Positions 21,342 through 30,778 of a stretch of DNA of 64,000 nucleotides are shown one piece after another. The stretch covers positions 434,001-498,000 of the forward strand of contig OZ037841.1 in the NCBI GenBank assembly GCA_964035575.1, read 5' to 3'. Below the pieces are notes generated by a model. That model was not told the DNA's origin and made no database searches. It worked only from the letters and a program-made list of their open reading frames with translations. The stretch is from Rhynchopus sp. YZ270_cl-10 (taxonomy: Eukaryota; Euglenozoa; Diplonemea; Diplonemida; Diplonemidae). Made by a program: the position numbers and the translations under genes. Position 1 is the stretch's first letter. Each line of letters starts with the position of its first letter.

Positions 21342-22327
21342 GTTTTTTTTTTATCGTGCAATTTTTGACGAGTGTACAAATCCGGCGAGTCCCCGTCACC
21401 CTCCAGTCACTGTATGTCGATGATGGGAGGGTGTATGTGGGGTGTATGGGAAATGTGCCGAAGTATGGATGTTGAACCGAAAAAGTGGGAGAGGGTATAA
21501 TTATTTGTGATCATTCTTGGTTTGGGGTTGGGAATCACATTTCAACAAGTTGGTAACAACTGTCTATCCTTGGACGATGCGAAGCGTGAAGTTGAGGTTT
21601 CCGGTGTGTTTTTCCGGGGTTTTTTTTTTTTTTTTGGCGGATAATCAAAAACGTGTTTGAGGGGCCTAGAACTGCTCAAATGGGTCAAATTTTGCTTTGA
21701 ATGGGCTCAAATCGTCGAAATTCCCCCTTATAGGGGGAAAAAAAATTTTTGCAGAGTCCCTTTCCCTTTGGCGACTTAGGATCACCAAAAGTGGGTTTGA
21801 GCGTGTAATTATTACCCATAATTACACGGCTGACATTTTTGGTCGCAAATCGCTAACGATTCATAATTACACGCTTGGTAATAATTACACGCTCCCAGAT
21901 TATAATTTTTGGTTCTTCCTGAAGGATTTGTACACGAGTCAAAAATTGCACGATAAAAAAGTCACTAAAATTTTGTCCATTTTCCCGAATATGCCCCACC
22001 ACAGCGCGGGATTGGCTCGGAAATGCCACAAAACACTGTTTTTTCACCCCCTGACGCACAACTATTTGAGGTGCGTTTTTTTGGTCCCGAAACACGATTT
22101 TTCAGATTTTTTTCCAAAAGTTAGCGCGAAGCCTGTTCCCCACCGAGGTAGGGTCTGTACTTTTGTTTGTCGCCAATTTCTCGCCAGAGAGATATGTATC
22201 CTTTACCCCATTCCCCCCCACGTGTTTTTTGTTGTTTTTTGTTTTTTTTTTCCGAAGAATTGTTGGAATAGTGTAGTTGCCAAGCTCCACTGGTGTTTGT
22301 TTTGCTCCTTTTTTGTAATTTTTGTTT

Positions 22328-22390
22328 GGGAAGGCTCGTTTTTCCATTCATTGTTACGTGGTGACAATAAATGGAGAAACGAGCCTTCCC
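22328..22390. repeat. Near-perfect 63-bp hairpin
   Basis: GGGAAGGCTCGTTTTTCCAT pairs with ATGGAGAAACGAGCCTTCCC around ACGTGGTG. It lies about 290 bp past the 3' end of the receptor kinase gene and is not clearly linked to it. Confidence 0.6.
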
Positions 22391-22679
22391 TTTTCTGAAC
22401 AAAGACAAAAAAGCAACTCATTACCCTTAATCCCGACTGTGATCAGAGCTCACCATTTCCTTACCATCTTCTTGACTACTCCGCCGTCCTTCACCTCGAC
22501 CCTCTGATGGACCTGCGTCTGAAAATCCTGTTTTATTTTTAGTTTTTTCCAAAAATGCATGCAACCCAAAATATCACAGAAAAGTTTGAACTCATCTCTC
22601 ACCTCCCCTACACCTCTACAAAAAGCCCCTCAAACCTCGTTACCTTCCCATTTTTTCCACCCATTTTCCCCCCATACAA

Positions 22680-25313
22680 TTAATCACAATTCATACTGTA
22701 GTCCTTTTCTGAGGGTTCGTTCGCCCAGTCTTCGTTGCGTTCTATTGCACTGTTAGGAGGGACTTCGCAGGCCTGTTTGGGTGATTGATGCGCACAGATC
22801 GTGTTGTAGATGTCCTCCGCTGTGGGTCGGTTGTGTCGGTCCTTTTCGAGAAGCGACACTACAAGGTTCGAAAAGAACTTTGAATAGCCTGCAAACTCCA
22901 TTTCATTTTGAAGCTCTAACTGCAACCCTGCGGCATCGCGCAGTGTATCACTGAACATTACTCTTGTATCATGCGCCTGAGCCCTTCTCGCTGCAGCGGC
23001 ATATGCGATGCAACCTACCGACCAAATGTCCACCTCAGTCCCATAGTGTCTTTCCCAACACTCCGGCGCAACGTACGGCAGAGAGCCAACCTGGGTGTTG
23101 CAATAGGTGTTGGCAATGCTTTTGGCAAGACCAAAATCGGTGACAACCACTCCTTGGCAATCGTCTTGGAGCAGAACGTTTTCTGGTTTGAGATCTCGGT
23201 GGACAACTGGAGGGGTTGAGGCGTGCATCACCTTGAGAAGCGAGCAGATCTGCTTGACATATTCCAGGATGGTGGACTCCGGGATCGTCCGCTTCGCGTC
23301 GAGGAAGGAGCAGATGTACTTCTTCATATCGCCCTCCTTATAGAACTGCATCACAATGCACACATAGCGTGGTGAGCCCCTCTGCATGATCTCTGCCTGC
23401 AGAGGTCGTGAACTCAGATCGCTTCCTTCCCTTGGCCAGGAGCCGCCGACGTCTCCGCTGGATTTATTGCCAGAATCGTGCTCGGGGAGGCCACTCATTT
23501 CAGTCCAATTCATGAAAGTTTCAACGACGCGTACCATGTTGGGGTGTCCTTGGAAGCCTCGGAGAACGGCGAATTCTTGCATGGCTTCGTCTCGTGCGTC
23601 GTCTGAAGCGCAAGAAATGTATTTCATTGCAAACAACCCACCATCATCCCTCCGTTTCATCAGATAAACCACCCCATAGGATCCGGAGCCAAGCTTTTCG
23701 ATTGGGATGTATGCGTCGTTGCTGCAGGTGATTTGGATGTGGTTTTTGCGGGGTTGGAGCTTCAGGTAAAGGAAGTAACCGACACAGACCATCACCGCGC
23801 AAACCCCTAGAAGCAAACCGACAATCCATAAAGCAGTTTTGTCGATCGAAACTGTATGGCTTTTTGGGGCTTCTGTATCAGGCGCTGGGGATTCAAGAGG
23901 AGAGATGTACGGCAGGATTTGAAATGGCGTCAACGACAGTGGATAATACACTGCAGACCGAGAATCGCGCTCCGGAGCCAAACACAACTCCGTTGGGACC
24001 ACTACCCTGCAACACCCTAGGGTGCACAGCCCTTCACTTATGGTCGGCGGGCTGCATAGTGTTTCACCAGTATCAGGACAGCCTCCTTGCGAATAGCATG
24101 CGTATGCGAGCCCTACTGCAGATGGACCCAATGAAAAATTGATGGATTTGACAAAATGTTGATCTTCCGTCCCTTCCAATGGTGCAAAGCAATCTGCGGT
24201 CCGCGAAATGCGGAATGAATATGAAGGCATGCCTACAGCGGTACCTACGGTGCTTACGAGAAGCTCTGTCTCTTCGCTTGTTGTTCTCCCTGCAGCGGGT
24301 GAGGCAGGCGACAGAGTATACGTCGGATACGTGATCCCCGTAGAAATATGACACATTTTCAGAGACTCTTGGTTGTCGTTCCCTTCCTCCCCTCCTATAA
24401 TGTAGACGATCGGGCCGTTTTCGGTGACACGTTGTGCGGTTGAAAAAAGACTGCGGTTGGGGAACAGCGTTTCGTCGGCAGGGATTGGGAAACTAGTAAT
24501 ACTCTTTGAGAAGTTTGACCAAACCAGAACTTCCAATGGAAGCGCACCCCAATCGAGGATGAACAGATAGGGGCCGATCATTTCTCCCATAACGCCTTCG
24601 ATGGGTTTGGGAAGTTGTAGGTCAACGGATACATCTTGTTCTAATCTTTCCAAAGAAAAGACATAAAATCCGGTTGTCCAATCGTACGGAGCTTCCTTCG
24701 ATTTCCCTCCTACTGCAAATAGATTGACCGTATCAGATGCAAAGTAGTAATCCGTTGTAGGAGGATCAAACCGTATTAACACCTCATAATTCAAAGAAAT
24801 CGGATCCACCACGATTGCCTGCAAATCTCCATTTCCTGTAACATAAAAGGACCCTCCCACAACGATGACCCGACTGTTGGTTCTTTTCGGAATATTCGTG
24901 GTAAGGGTTGTGTATTGACTGCCGACAGGGAGGGAAGGGTTGAAACGGTAGATTTCGTTTGAATAGTTGTAGGCTAACGGGTCGCTTGAGGCGCAGGCGA
25001 ATACGTAAACGTATGGATATATTACGACAGCCATTTGCGATCCATCCAAATAATTTTTTGGAAGCGGATCAAATTGAAGTCTCTGTTGCCCACCTAAAGT
25101 TGCCAGACCGTATGTAGGTGTCGCACTATCTCTTCTTTGGAAGGTAAAAACCGTGTCGTTCACCGAAACGGAGGATGCTCCAACCTCCGGTGCTAGCAAA
25201 TCTAAATCAGGGGTAAGTGCGCACTCCACTCCAGACCCTTGCCCGCACTGCGCATTGACCTCTGTCAAAAGCAACAAAACAAATACCACAACTCCTCTCA
25301 GCGCAAAATTCAT
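22680..25313 (-). CDS. Receptor-like transmembrane Ser/Thr protein kinase
   Basis: The protein has 877 residues with stop TAA. The start gives MNFALRGVVVFVLLLLTEVN, a good signal peptide. The extracellular part (about 25-485) contains propeller-like repeats (for example IVYIIGGEEGNDN and the RVIVVGGSFYVTG strand), then a cysteine-rich patch (GGCPDTGETLCSP to LGCCRVVV). One membrane span lies near 493-516 (IVGLLLGVCAVMVCVGYFLY). The cytoplasmic kinase (about 534-840) is complete: GSGSYGVVY glycine loop, Lys in FAMKY, HRDLKPENV near 704, DFG near 725, APE near 749, a late Arg in RHNRPTAEDI. The NEK/ULK-like look of the core is only an impression. It probably senses an outside ligand and signals by phosphorylation. 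A pyrimidine tract ending in CAG (25400-25402) lies upstream. Confidence 0.9.
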   Translation of the reverse strand: MNFALRGVVVFVLLLLTEVNAQCGQGSGVECALTPDLDLLAPEVGASSVSVNDTVFTFQRRDSATPTYGLATLGGQQRLQFDPLPKNYLDGSQMAVVIYPYVYVFACASSDPLAYNYSNEIYRFNPSLPVGSQYTTLTTNIPKRTNSRVIVVGGSFYVTGNGDLQAIVVDPISLNYEVLIRFDPPTTDYYFASDTVNLFAVGGKSKEAPYDWTTGFYVFSLERLEQDVSVDLQLPKPIEGVMGEMIGPYLFILDWGALPLEVLVWSNFSKSITSFPIPADETLFPNRSLFSTAQRVTENGPIVYIIGGEEGNDNQESLKMCHISTGITYPTYTLSPASPAAGRTTSEETELLVSTVGTAVGMPSYSFRISRTADCFAPLEGTEDQHFVKSINFSLGPSAVGLAYACYSQGGCPDTGETLCSPPTISEGLCTLGCCRVVVPTELCLAPERDSRSAVYYPLSLTPFQILPYISPLESPAPDTEAPKSHTVSIDKTALWIVGLLLGVCAVMVCVGYFLYLKLQPRKNHIQITCSNDAYIPIEKLGSGSYGVVYLMKRRDDGGLFAMKYISCASDDARDEAMQEFAVLRGFQGHPNMVRVVETFMNWTEMSGLPEHDSGNKSSGDVGGSWPREGSDLSSRPLQAEIMQRGSPRYVCIVMQFYKEGDMKKYICSFLDAKRTIPESTILEYVKQICSLLKVMHASTPPVVHRDLKPENVLLQDDCQGVVVTDFGLAKSIANTYCNTQVGSLPYVAPECWERHYGTEVDIWSVGCIAYAAAARRAQAHDTRVMFSDTLRDAAGLQLELQNEMEFAGYSKFFSNLVVSLLEKDRHNRPTAEDIYNTICAHQSPKQACEVPPNSAIERNEDWANEPSEKDYSMNCD

Positions 25314-25399
25314 TTTAATTTTTTTTTTTCCGAGAAAAAGAAAGAAATAGTCCCTCTTTTGCTCTGTACACCCCCCTCTTCTCCTGGATGGCGTTTTTT

Positions 25400-25440
25400 C
25401 TGGAAGGGTGATTTGGGGAGGGAGGAGGAAGAGGAGGGGT
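25400..25440 (-). promoter_or_regulatory. Pyrimidine tract with CAG upstream of the receptor kinase
   Basis: The coding strand reads CCTCCTCTTCCTCCTCCCTC, then AAATCACCCTTCCAG. This looks like a 3' splice acceptor, either for a trans-spliced leader or for an unseen 5' intron. Confidence 0.4.
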
Positions 25441-25615
25441 CTTGGGAATTGAAAAAATAATTGGAGTGCTTTTTTTTTTGTTCCAAAGAGCATCGTATAA
25501 AGAGAAGGAGAGGGAGAGAGAGGAGTTTTTTTTATAAAAATTGGCGACTGTAATGGCCATGCAAGGTCCGTTGCGTCGTCATTTATTTCTTTTTGGTTTT
25601 TTTTTTGTGAAATTT

Positions 25616-25652
25616 TAGATGTTTTAGTGTCACCCGAGGATGAGTTCCACTC
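25616..25652. repeat. Stem-loop, family B
   Basis: TTTTAGTGTCACCCGAGGAT followed by GAGTTCCACT and then T9. It is nearly the same core as at 59254 and 59530. Confidence 0.4.
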
Positions 25653-26602
25653 TTTTTTTTTTTGCCTTTTTTTTTTGAAGAAGTAGAACGGGGTAGGGAA
25701 AATGGGAACAACCGCAACATTCGTTCCCGCTGGAAAGCGGTTCGAAAAAGAGGCGAAAATAAAAGAAGAAAATTTTATTTTGTGGACAAACAGAGCTGAC
25801 ACAGCATAAGCAAACTACTCTCGCCAACCAAATATTTTTTCAGAATAAAAAGAACAAAACGCTATTAATTACAACATAGTCTGCTTTTTTATTTGAAAAA
25901 AAAAATAGTGAACGTGTAGCTACCGCTCTGTGTGCTCTTTTGCCTTTTGGAGGGGGAAAAAAAACAAGGAAATGGTTTGATTTGTGTTTTTGCGTGAAAT
26001 GAGCTACCGACCACTTATTACGGTGCACACTAGTAGACCTGCTCCTCCAAATGCAGGTTTAGTTGGTGTGCGATAGGATTATAACGGGTGTACTACGTGT
26101 GCCTCGTGATGCGTAGTTGGTACGTGGTTTGACAAAAAAAGCAAAAAAAAAAAGAAGAAGAAGATGGTGCTCCGGGAGGGGTCGATATTGACAGGTCGCT
26201 GACAGGTCGTTGACCGATTTCCGAAAGTACCAGAAGAAGAAAAAAAAAAAAAAAAAAAGTTGTGGAAGAAAATGAATGATGACATTTCAAGCAATGATTG
26301 TACTCGAACAAACCACTCAAACAGATGCAAGCACAAAATAAAACGAGAAAAAAAAAAAAAATGTCACCACACCTCCTCTGCTAACGCAGGCGCCAGGAAA
26401 TCCCTGGTACAGATCTCAAAGTTTAAAAAAAAAAGAGAAAGAGTTCGAAAGTGCAAACGCCTCACTGTTGATTGGTGGACGCAGGCACTGAAGAAAAAGA
26501 AATAAACATCCGGTGGGTAAACACAACACATCCCGAAGAAAAAATGCTGCTGTTAAAAACCAGACAAAAAGAAACAAAAAAAAAAAGAAAAGAAAATTTT
26601 AT

Positions 26603-26634
26603 AAGATGAACCTAAACCTCTCGTGCTTAGTCAT
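26603..26634. repeat. Family A sequence
   Basis: AAGATGAACCTAAACCTCTC followed by GTGCTTAGTCAT, the clearest consensus copy, although the outer stem is short. Confidence 0.4.
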
Positions 26635-27958
26635 AAAAAAAAAAAATCATTTTCCCAACAAAACCTCGCATCGGTCACTACTCAGGAAAATATGAGCGTG
26701 GCTTCAGTTTCTTTTACAATTATTTGGCTTTTTTTAAAAAGCCGTTTGGGAAGTCGTACCAACCAGAGCTACATGACTACATCTTTTTTCTCCCCCAACA
26801 CGAAGTGCGATTTAGAAAACCAAAAGAAAGACACCTAACGAGATCTCCTTACAACAGCAGTATTTTCCCTCTATGCCTCTCAACCTTGCGCCAAACAGAT
26901 CTGACACCTATTTGGCTGCGTTCAACGAAAAATATGTAGTTTAGAGATCAAGTGGCGGATTGTCTGGTTTTTGTGGGGATACCAAAAGGTGCATTATGTA
27001 CTAGCCACAGAGGATACTCTGACATTGTCGCCGTTCAACGAAATGTGCAGCACGGAAAAGAAAAGTTGAAAATGCAAAACGCCTCACCGTTCATCGGCGG
27101 ACGCAGGCACTGTGAATCCTGGTTCTCCGTGGTAAAATATTAGTGGATGGAGAGAGGGCGTAACCACATGTATTTGTGAATTCCGATGATTTTTTACAAT
27201 CGCCCATGAGAATTGGTTCTGATGTCTCTCCTAACCCACCTGATATTGCCTGAAATTTTTGGTGGAGTTTAGTGGAGTTTTGGGGGGTTGAAATACCACC
27301 AACCTCCAAACTCTGCCAGCATTAGGTATTAATGATAGTTGAACATTAGTTGTTTTTTTTCATTGTGCTCTTTTTCATTATATTTCGTGTGTTTGCATTC
27401 AAAACAAGCGAGGAGGAGGAGGAGGAGGAGGAGGAAGAGGAAGAGGAGGGGAGAGAGAGTGTGGGGAGTGGGGAGAAAGTAAAGTTTTTTTTTTGTTGAA
27501 AATATGGACAAAAATCTCAATTCAGGGGAACAGAAAAAAAATATTGTGTCTTTTATCACACTTGGAACGCCCCCAAAAAATTTTCCGGGGTGTTCCAAGT
27601 AAGTTTGATGAGGCTAAAGAAAAAAATGGTAAGTCTCTCTCACACTTTCTCGTTTCAATTAAGAAAATATTGTGAGACCAACCTAATCCTCACAGTGCTT
27701 AGTCACTTTGAAAATATGGGAGGGTCTGGGTGGGGTAAATGGAGAAAAACAAAAGGGGGCGAAAATCTGGGGGAAAGTCCTCAGTACTGTCACTTCCCTA
27801 AGGGAAACCCGCACATTACCCACAACAGGTTTCTTCTTTTAAAACCAACTGCCAAAAAATAAAGTACAAAAATTTGGCAAGACACACCACCCTCCCACCC
27901 CCTTGAGACCAAATATGACATATTGTCTCACCCCTTTCCTGAATTTATCGGTAGTATT

Positions 27959-28979
27959 TTATGTGAAGTGACAAGACGCGACCACGCAGGGAAGGCAGGC
28001 GATGCTATTGCGGACGTATCCACGTCCACCACGCCAGCCACAGGAGTCGCAGCAGGCACGTGTGCAGCTGACGCAGTGGCGTGTGCACGTGGGGCACGTC
28101 ATCGACTGCTTCATACGCTCTCCACACAAATGCACCGACCACGACTTACGCACTGAGACAGCTGTCGAGCCAACATGCTCCTCTGTTGGGGGTTGATGTG
28201 GAAAAAAGGGGATATCTTGAAATACAAATCCAAAACATAGGGCTGATTCGCACTGCGTACTGCGCACCCTCCAGCCACACCATAAAAAAAACCCCCCACC
28301 AAAAAAAAAAAAAAAAAAAAAAACACATACTCGGCTCTGCACAACGTTTACATTGTACCTGCTGACATCCCCTGCAGACTGCGACGGATGTCCACGGATA
28401 GCTCCTCCTGCACCCCGCACAACGGTATGTGATTAGGTGCGTCATCTCGACGAGCAGCTTTACTGCCAGGCGCGGGCAGTATAGATCTAAGGGGTTGAGG
28501 TGCTCTCCGATGTTCTGCCACACTTCGCGTGGAAGCACCTTGACGTATGATGGGCGCTTACCCCAGTTGGTCCAGTACGATGCGGGGTGGTGTACTTCTT
28601 GCTTAACCGGGTTGAGGACCGGTGTCCACCCGCAGGCTGAAATGCAAGACTGCATCTGTGTGGAGGTGAGGTCCCAATCGTATTGATTGCTGAGGGAAAG
28701 ACTTGAGCGGTCCATTTCACTGCAGGTTTCACCTTTGTGGCTTGCGGACAGGCGCTTCCCCCATTCCTGCCAACGCACCGCTTTGTCGCTCAATGAAAGC
28801 AACATCTGCGAGTCTGCAGCCAACCCACCCCACTTCCCCGCCCCCCTCTTCGTCCACGGACCCCACTGCTCCCAGTCCACTGTGTGCACCGAGCGGATTT
28901 CCTCCTTATCTACACCCTCCTCCTGGTTTCCATCCCACTCACGCCAGTTTTTTTTATTCGAGTTGTCAGCTCGGTTCAT
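27959..28979 (-). CDS. F-box-like, cysteine-rich (zinc-binding) protein, two exons
   Basis: Exon 1 is 28331-28979, the intron 28183-28330 and exon 2 27959-28182, giving 290 residues and a TAA stop. The lengths add to a whole number of codons and both exons stay open across the join (CKRCAEP then KEHVGS). Residues about 147-180 (VLPREVWQNIGEHLNPLDLY) resemble an F-box, the Skp1-binding motif of SCF ubiquitin ligases. The rest is cysteine-rich: C-x2-C-x11-C-x2-C-x4-C-x2-C in exon 1 and several C-x2-C pairs in exon 2 (CPTC, CVSC, CDSC), likely holding zinc. The N-terminus is Trp- and Ser-rich. A TATA-like box lies at 29095. The F-box call is by eye; the zinc-binding idea is safer. Confidence 0.75.
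28183..28330 (-). other. Intron of the cysteine-rich gene, with a 22-base T run
   Basis: The coding strand starts GTATGTG followed directly by an unusually long T homopolymer (28301-28322) near the 5' splice site, and ends CCCAACAG. Confidence 0.85.
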
Positions 28980-29094
28980 TTTGCGGGGGTAGAAAATGAA
29001 TTGTAAAAGAGGGCTTTCGAAGAAGGAGAAAGAAAAGAGAAAAAAAGGGAAGAAAGGCTGTGAAGCCGGTCCCAACAGAAGGGGGTTTGAAGGG

Positions 29095-29106
29095 TTTTTA
29101 TAGAAG
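29095..29106 (-). promoter_or_regulatory. TATA-like box of the cysteine-rich gene
   Basis: The coding strand reads CTTCTATAAAAA, about 116 bp before the start codon, followed by a long pyrimidine tract. Confidence 0.4.
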
Positions 29107-29164
29107 TGGGTGGTGGAGGAAAGAGAAAATAGGGTTTGTGTAACTGCGGGCTGGAAGAGGGGGG

Positions 29165-29172
29165 TATAAAAG
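29165..29172 (+). promoter_or_regulatory. Plus-strand TATA box, copy 1
   Basis: GGGGTATAAAAGATAGC reads on the plus strand, opposite to all confirmed genes. It is kept exactly at 36321-36328 in the second copy. It could drive the small reading frame at 30019. Confidence 0.4.
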
Positions 29173-29892
29173 ATAGCACTCCTGACAACCCCATTTGCAG
29201 GGGTTTTGCGAACCTCGTGTATACAATATAACGTGAGATTTTGCTTTTTTGGTGCAGTTATTTAATGACGGGCGGTGCTGTGAACCTGCTGCATTGTACA
29301 CAGTATGCTTATGACGACAACAACAGCCTAGAGCACAGATGATGTGCGGTGTAGAACCCCATCAGTACTTCTAAACCCATTCTCTCGAAGCGACAGTTAG
29401 GTAGCAGCACTGAAGGCAGAGAAGGAAAAGGCGCACCTGCAAGCACCACAGGCAACGCAGATGCTTCGGTGTGCAGGTCGTGGTGCAGTGTTGTCGTACG
29501 CCGGGAATTTGAGCAGAGTGCCCATTAAGGTGATCTCAAAACAGTGGGGGAGGGGGGGACCGTATATATTATTCTTACTTTCGTGAGCAAAACCAGGCCG
29601 CGGACTAGGTGGGGAAGGGACCGAAGTCTCTTCCCTACTTAGTGGGCCATTCTGACAGGGGAAATATGGGTGGAAAAGAGAGAGGGCAAAACGCCTCTGA
29701 TGTGCAGCCAGTGAGGATCCGTGGGGTTATCGAACACCCGGACTGTGCTGTTTTGCAGGGGGAAAACATCTTTTATGATGGATATGATAGACAAGAAGTA
29801 GTTGGTAGTACAACTTCGAGACAAGTTTTTTGGAACAGGTTTTCTTTGAAAAATTTGCAGGGAAAAACAAAAAGACAAGAAAAATAGTTTGT

Positions 29893-29951
29893 AAGATGTG
29901 CCAAGACTGTCATGAAATGTTTTGAGACATGAATGTATCTACACACATCTT
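29893..29951. repeat. Stem-loop AAGATGTG/CACATCTT, copy 1
   Basis: The stem is conserved at 37031-37098 in the second copy although the loop differs by substitutions and an indel, so it resembles other family A sequences. Confidence 0.4.
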
Positions 29952-30018
29952 GCTGAAAGAAACAAAAACAGAAAAGACGGTCTGTGGCGACTGACACGTC
30001 TTTCAAGACAACCGAACC

Positions 30019-30189
30019 ATGTTCGGAGGAATGGGATGTGGTGTCGTGGATGGGAAACAAATTCCACTGGAAACAAATTATGAAACGATAAAAAGAAATA
30101 TGGCGGCCAAAGGCACACAAAGTGCTGGGTCCAGTTTGCCACTGTCGTTGAGCTCGCTCGATCCCAAGGAGACTCAACTGTGTGGGTAG
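30019..30189 (+). CDS. Possible small 56-residue protein, copy 1
   Basis: The plus strand encodes MFGGMGCGVVDGKQIPLETN followed by 36 residues and a TAG. The composition looks protein-like, with no low-complexity runs. The identical frame occurs at 37166-37336. It lies in an island of about 310 bp (about 29930-30255) that is identical between the two duplicates while both flanks have drifted. A plus-strand TATA box lies 850 bp upstream, too far for a short leader unless an intron is spliced. No family is recognised. It may be a chance frame in a structural or regulatory island. Confidence 0.3.
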   Translation: MFGGMGCGVVDGKQIPLETNYETIKRNMAAKGTQSAGSSLPLSLSSLDPKETQLCG

Positions 30190-30778
30190 GACACGTGTGA
30201 CTCTGTAGTCCCAAAGAAAAGGGGATTGTAGGAGATCACAAGGCATACCGATGAGAACATATGTGACATCGAAAGGCTTGTGTGCCTCACTGGTCACGTG
30301 GAACAGGAAAAAGAAACAAAAGAGGAAGTTGTAAAAAGTTAATAAATGTATCATTTGCCATATCAACACGGCGACAGTACAGGTATTTAGCTACTCGACA
30401 AAAAGGTATTCGCTTGACAAACTCACGTCATTGTGGAAATTTAGCATTCCCTGATCGGACGTACGTTCCTCAGGAATACAACATAAAAATAGTTCAAGGA
30501 TATCTACTGCTACCACTGTTTTTTGTGATAAAAAATAAGGGATAAAAAAACAAAAGAACAAATTCATCAGAAAGAAATAAGGTTGAAACACGCTGCTATG
30601 TCTCGTGTACTTAGCAGTTTCCACGAACATAACCTTAACGCAGACGACAAACCCTCATTGGGAGGGTCAGAATACTACACACAGACACGGGTCAAAACAA
30701 TCTGTACGTTGTACAGATGAAAGGATGAAAGACAAGGCACACCAAAGCACGTCCAGTAGGTGCTCCACCTCTACCTCT

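Larger units (their letters stand above)
13370..22679. other. Gene-free, repeat-dense zone (9.3 kb)
   Basis: No intact gene is supported. The zone holds a possible transposase relic (13587-14000), a pair of 45-bp repeats (about 14397 and 16467), a (TTTA)n array, at least seven inverted-repeat elements (16029, 16801, 17530, 19435, 20131, 21190, 22328) and direct duplications at 18573/19181 and 20395/20610. A 60-bp sequence (GGGATTGGNTCGGAAATGC) is repeated at about 19077 and 21976. Stem-loops of families A (16530, 18275) and B (17324, 22258) are also present. Confidence 0.65.
25314..27958. other. AT-rich spacer with stem-loops
   Basis: I see no gene. Just upstream of the kinase start lies a pyrimidine tract with AG on the coding strand (about 25400-25440). 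It also holds TTTTTATAAAAA near 25529, family B (25616), A (26603, 27672) and C (26455, 27077) sequences, a GGA-rich microsatellite (27411-27450) and a hairpin (27563-27603) related to the element at 17530. Confidence 0.55.
28980..30778. other. Spacer between the cysteine-rich gene and surface protein A, with a possible plus-strand unit
   Basis: From about 29032 this spacer is repeated at 36180-37951. It contains a minus-strand TATA-like box, a plus-strand TATA box, a possible 57-codon plus-strand gene (30019) and an AAGATGTG/CACATCTT stem (29893-29951). No other gene is supported. Confidence 0.6.

Noticed and set aside
29773-30369. Minus-strand frame of 198 codons in the duplicated spacer (related frame at 36914-37438)
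   Set aside because: The frame ends differ between copies and the residues are aromatic- and Cys-rich like translated AT-rich DNA. The plus-strand small frame in the same island is more protein-like.
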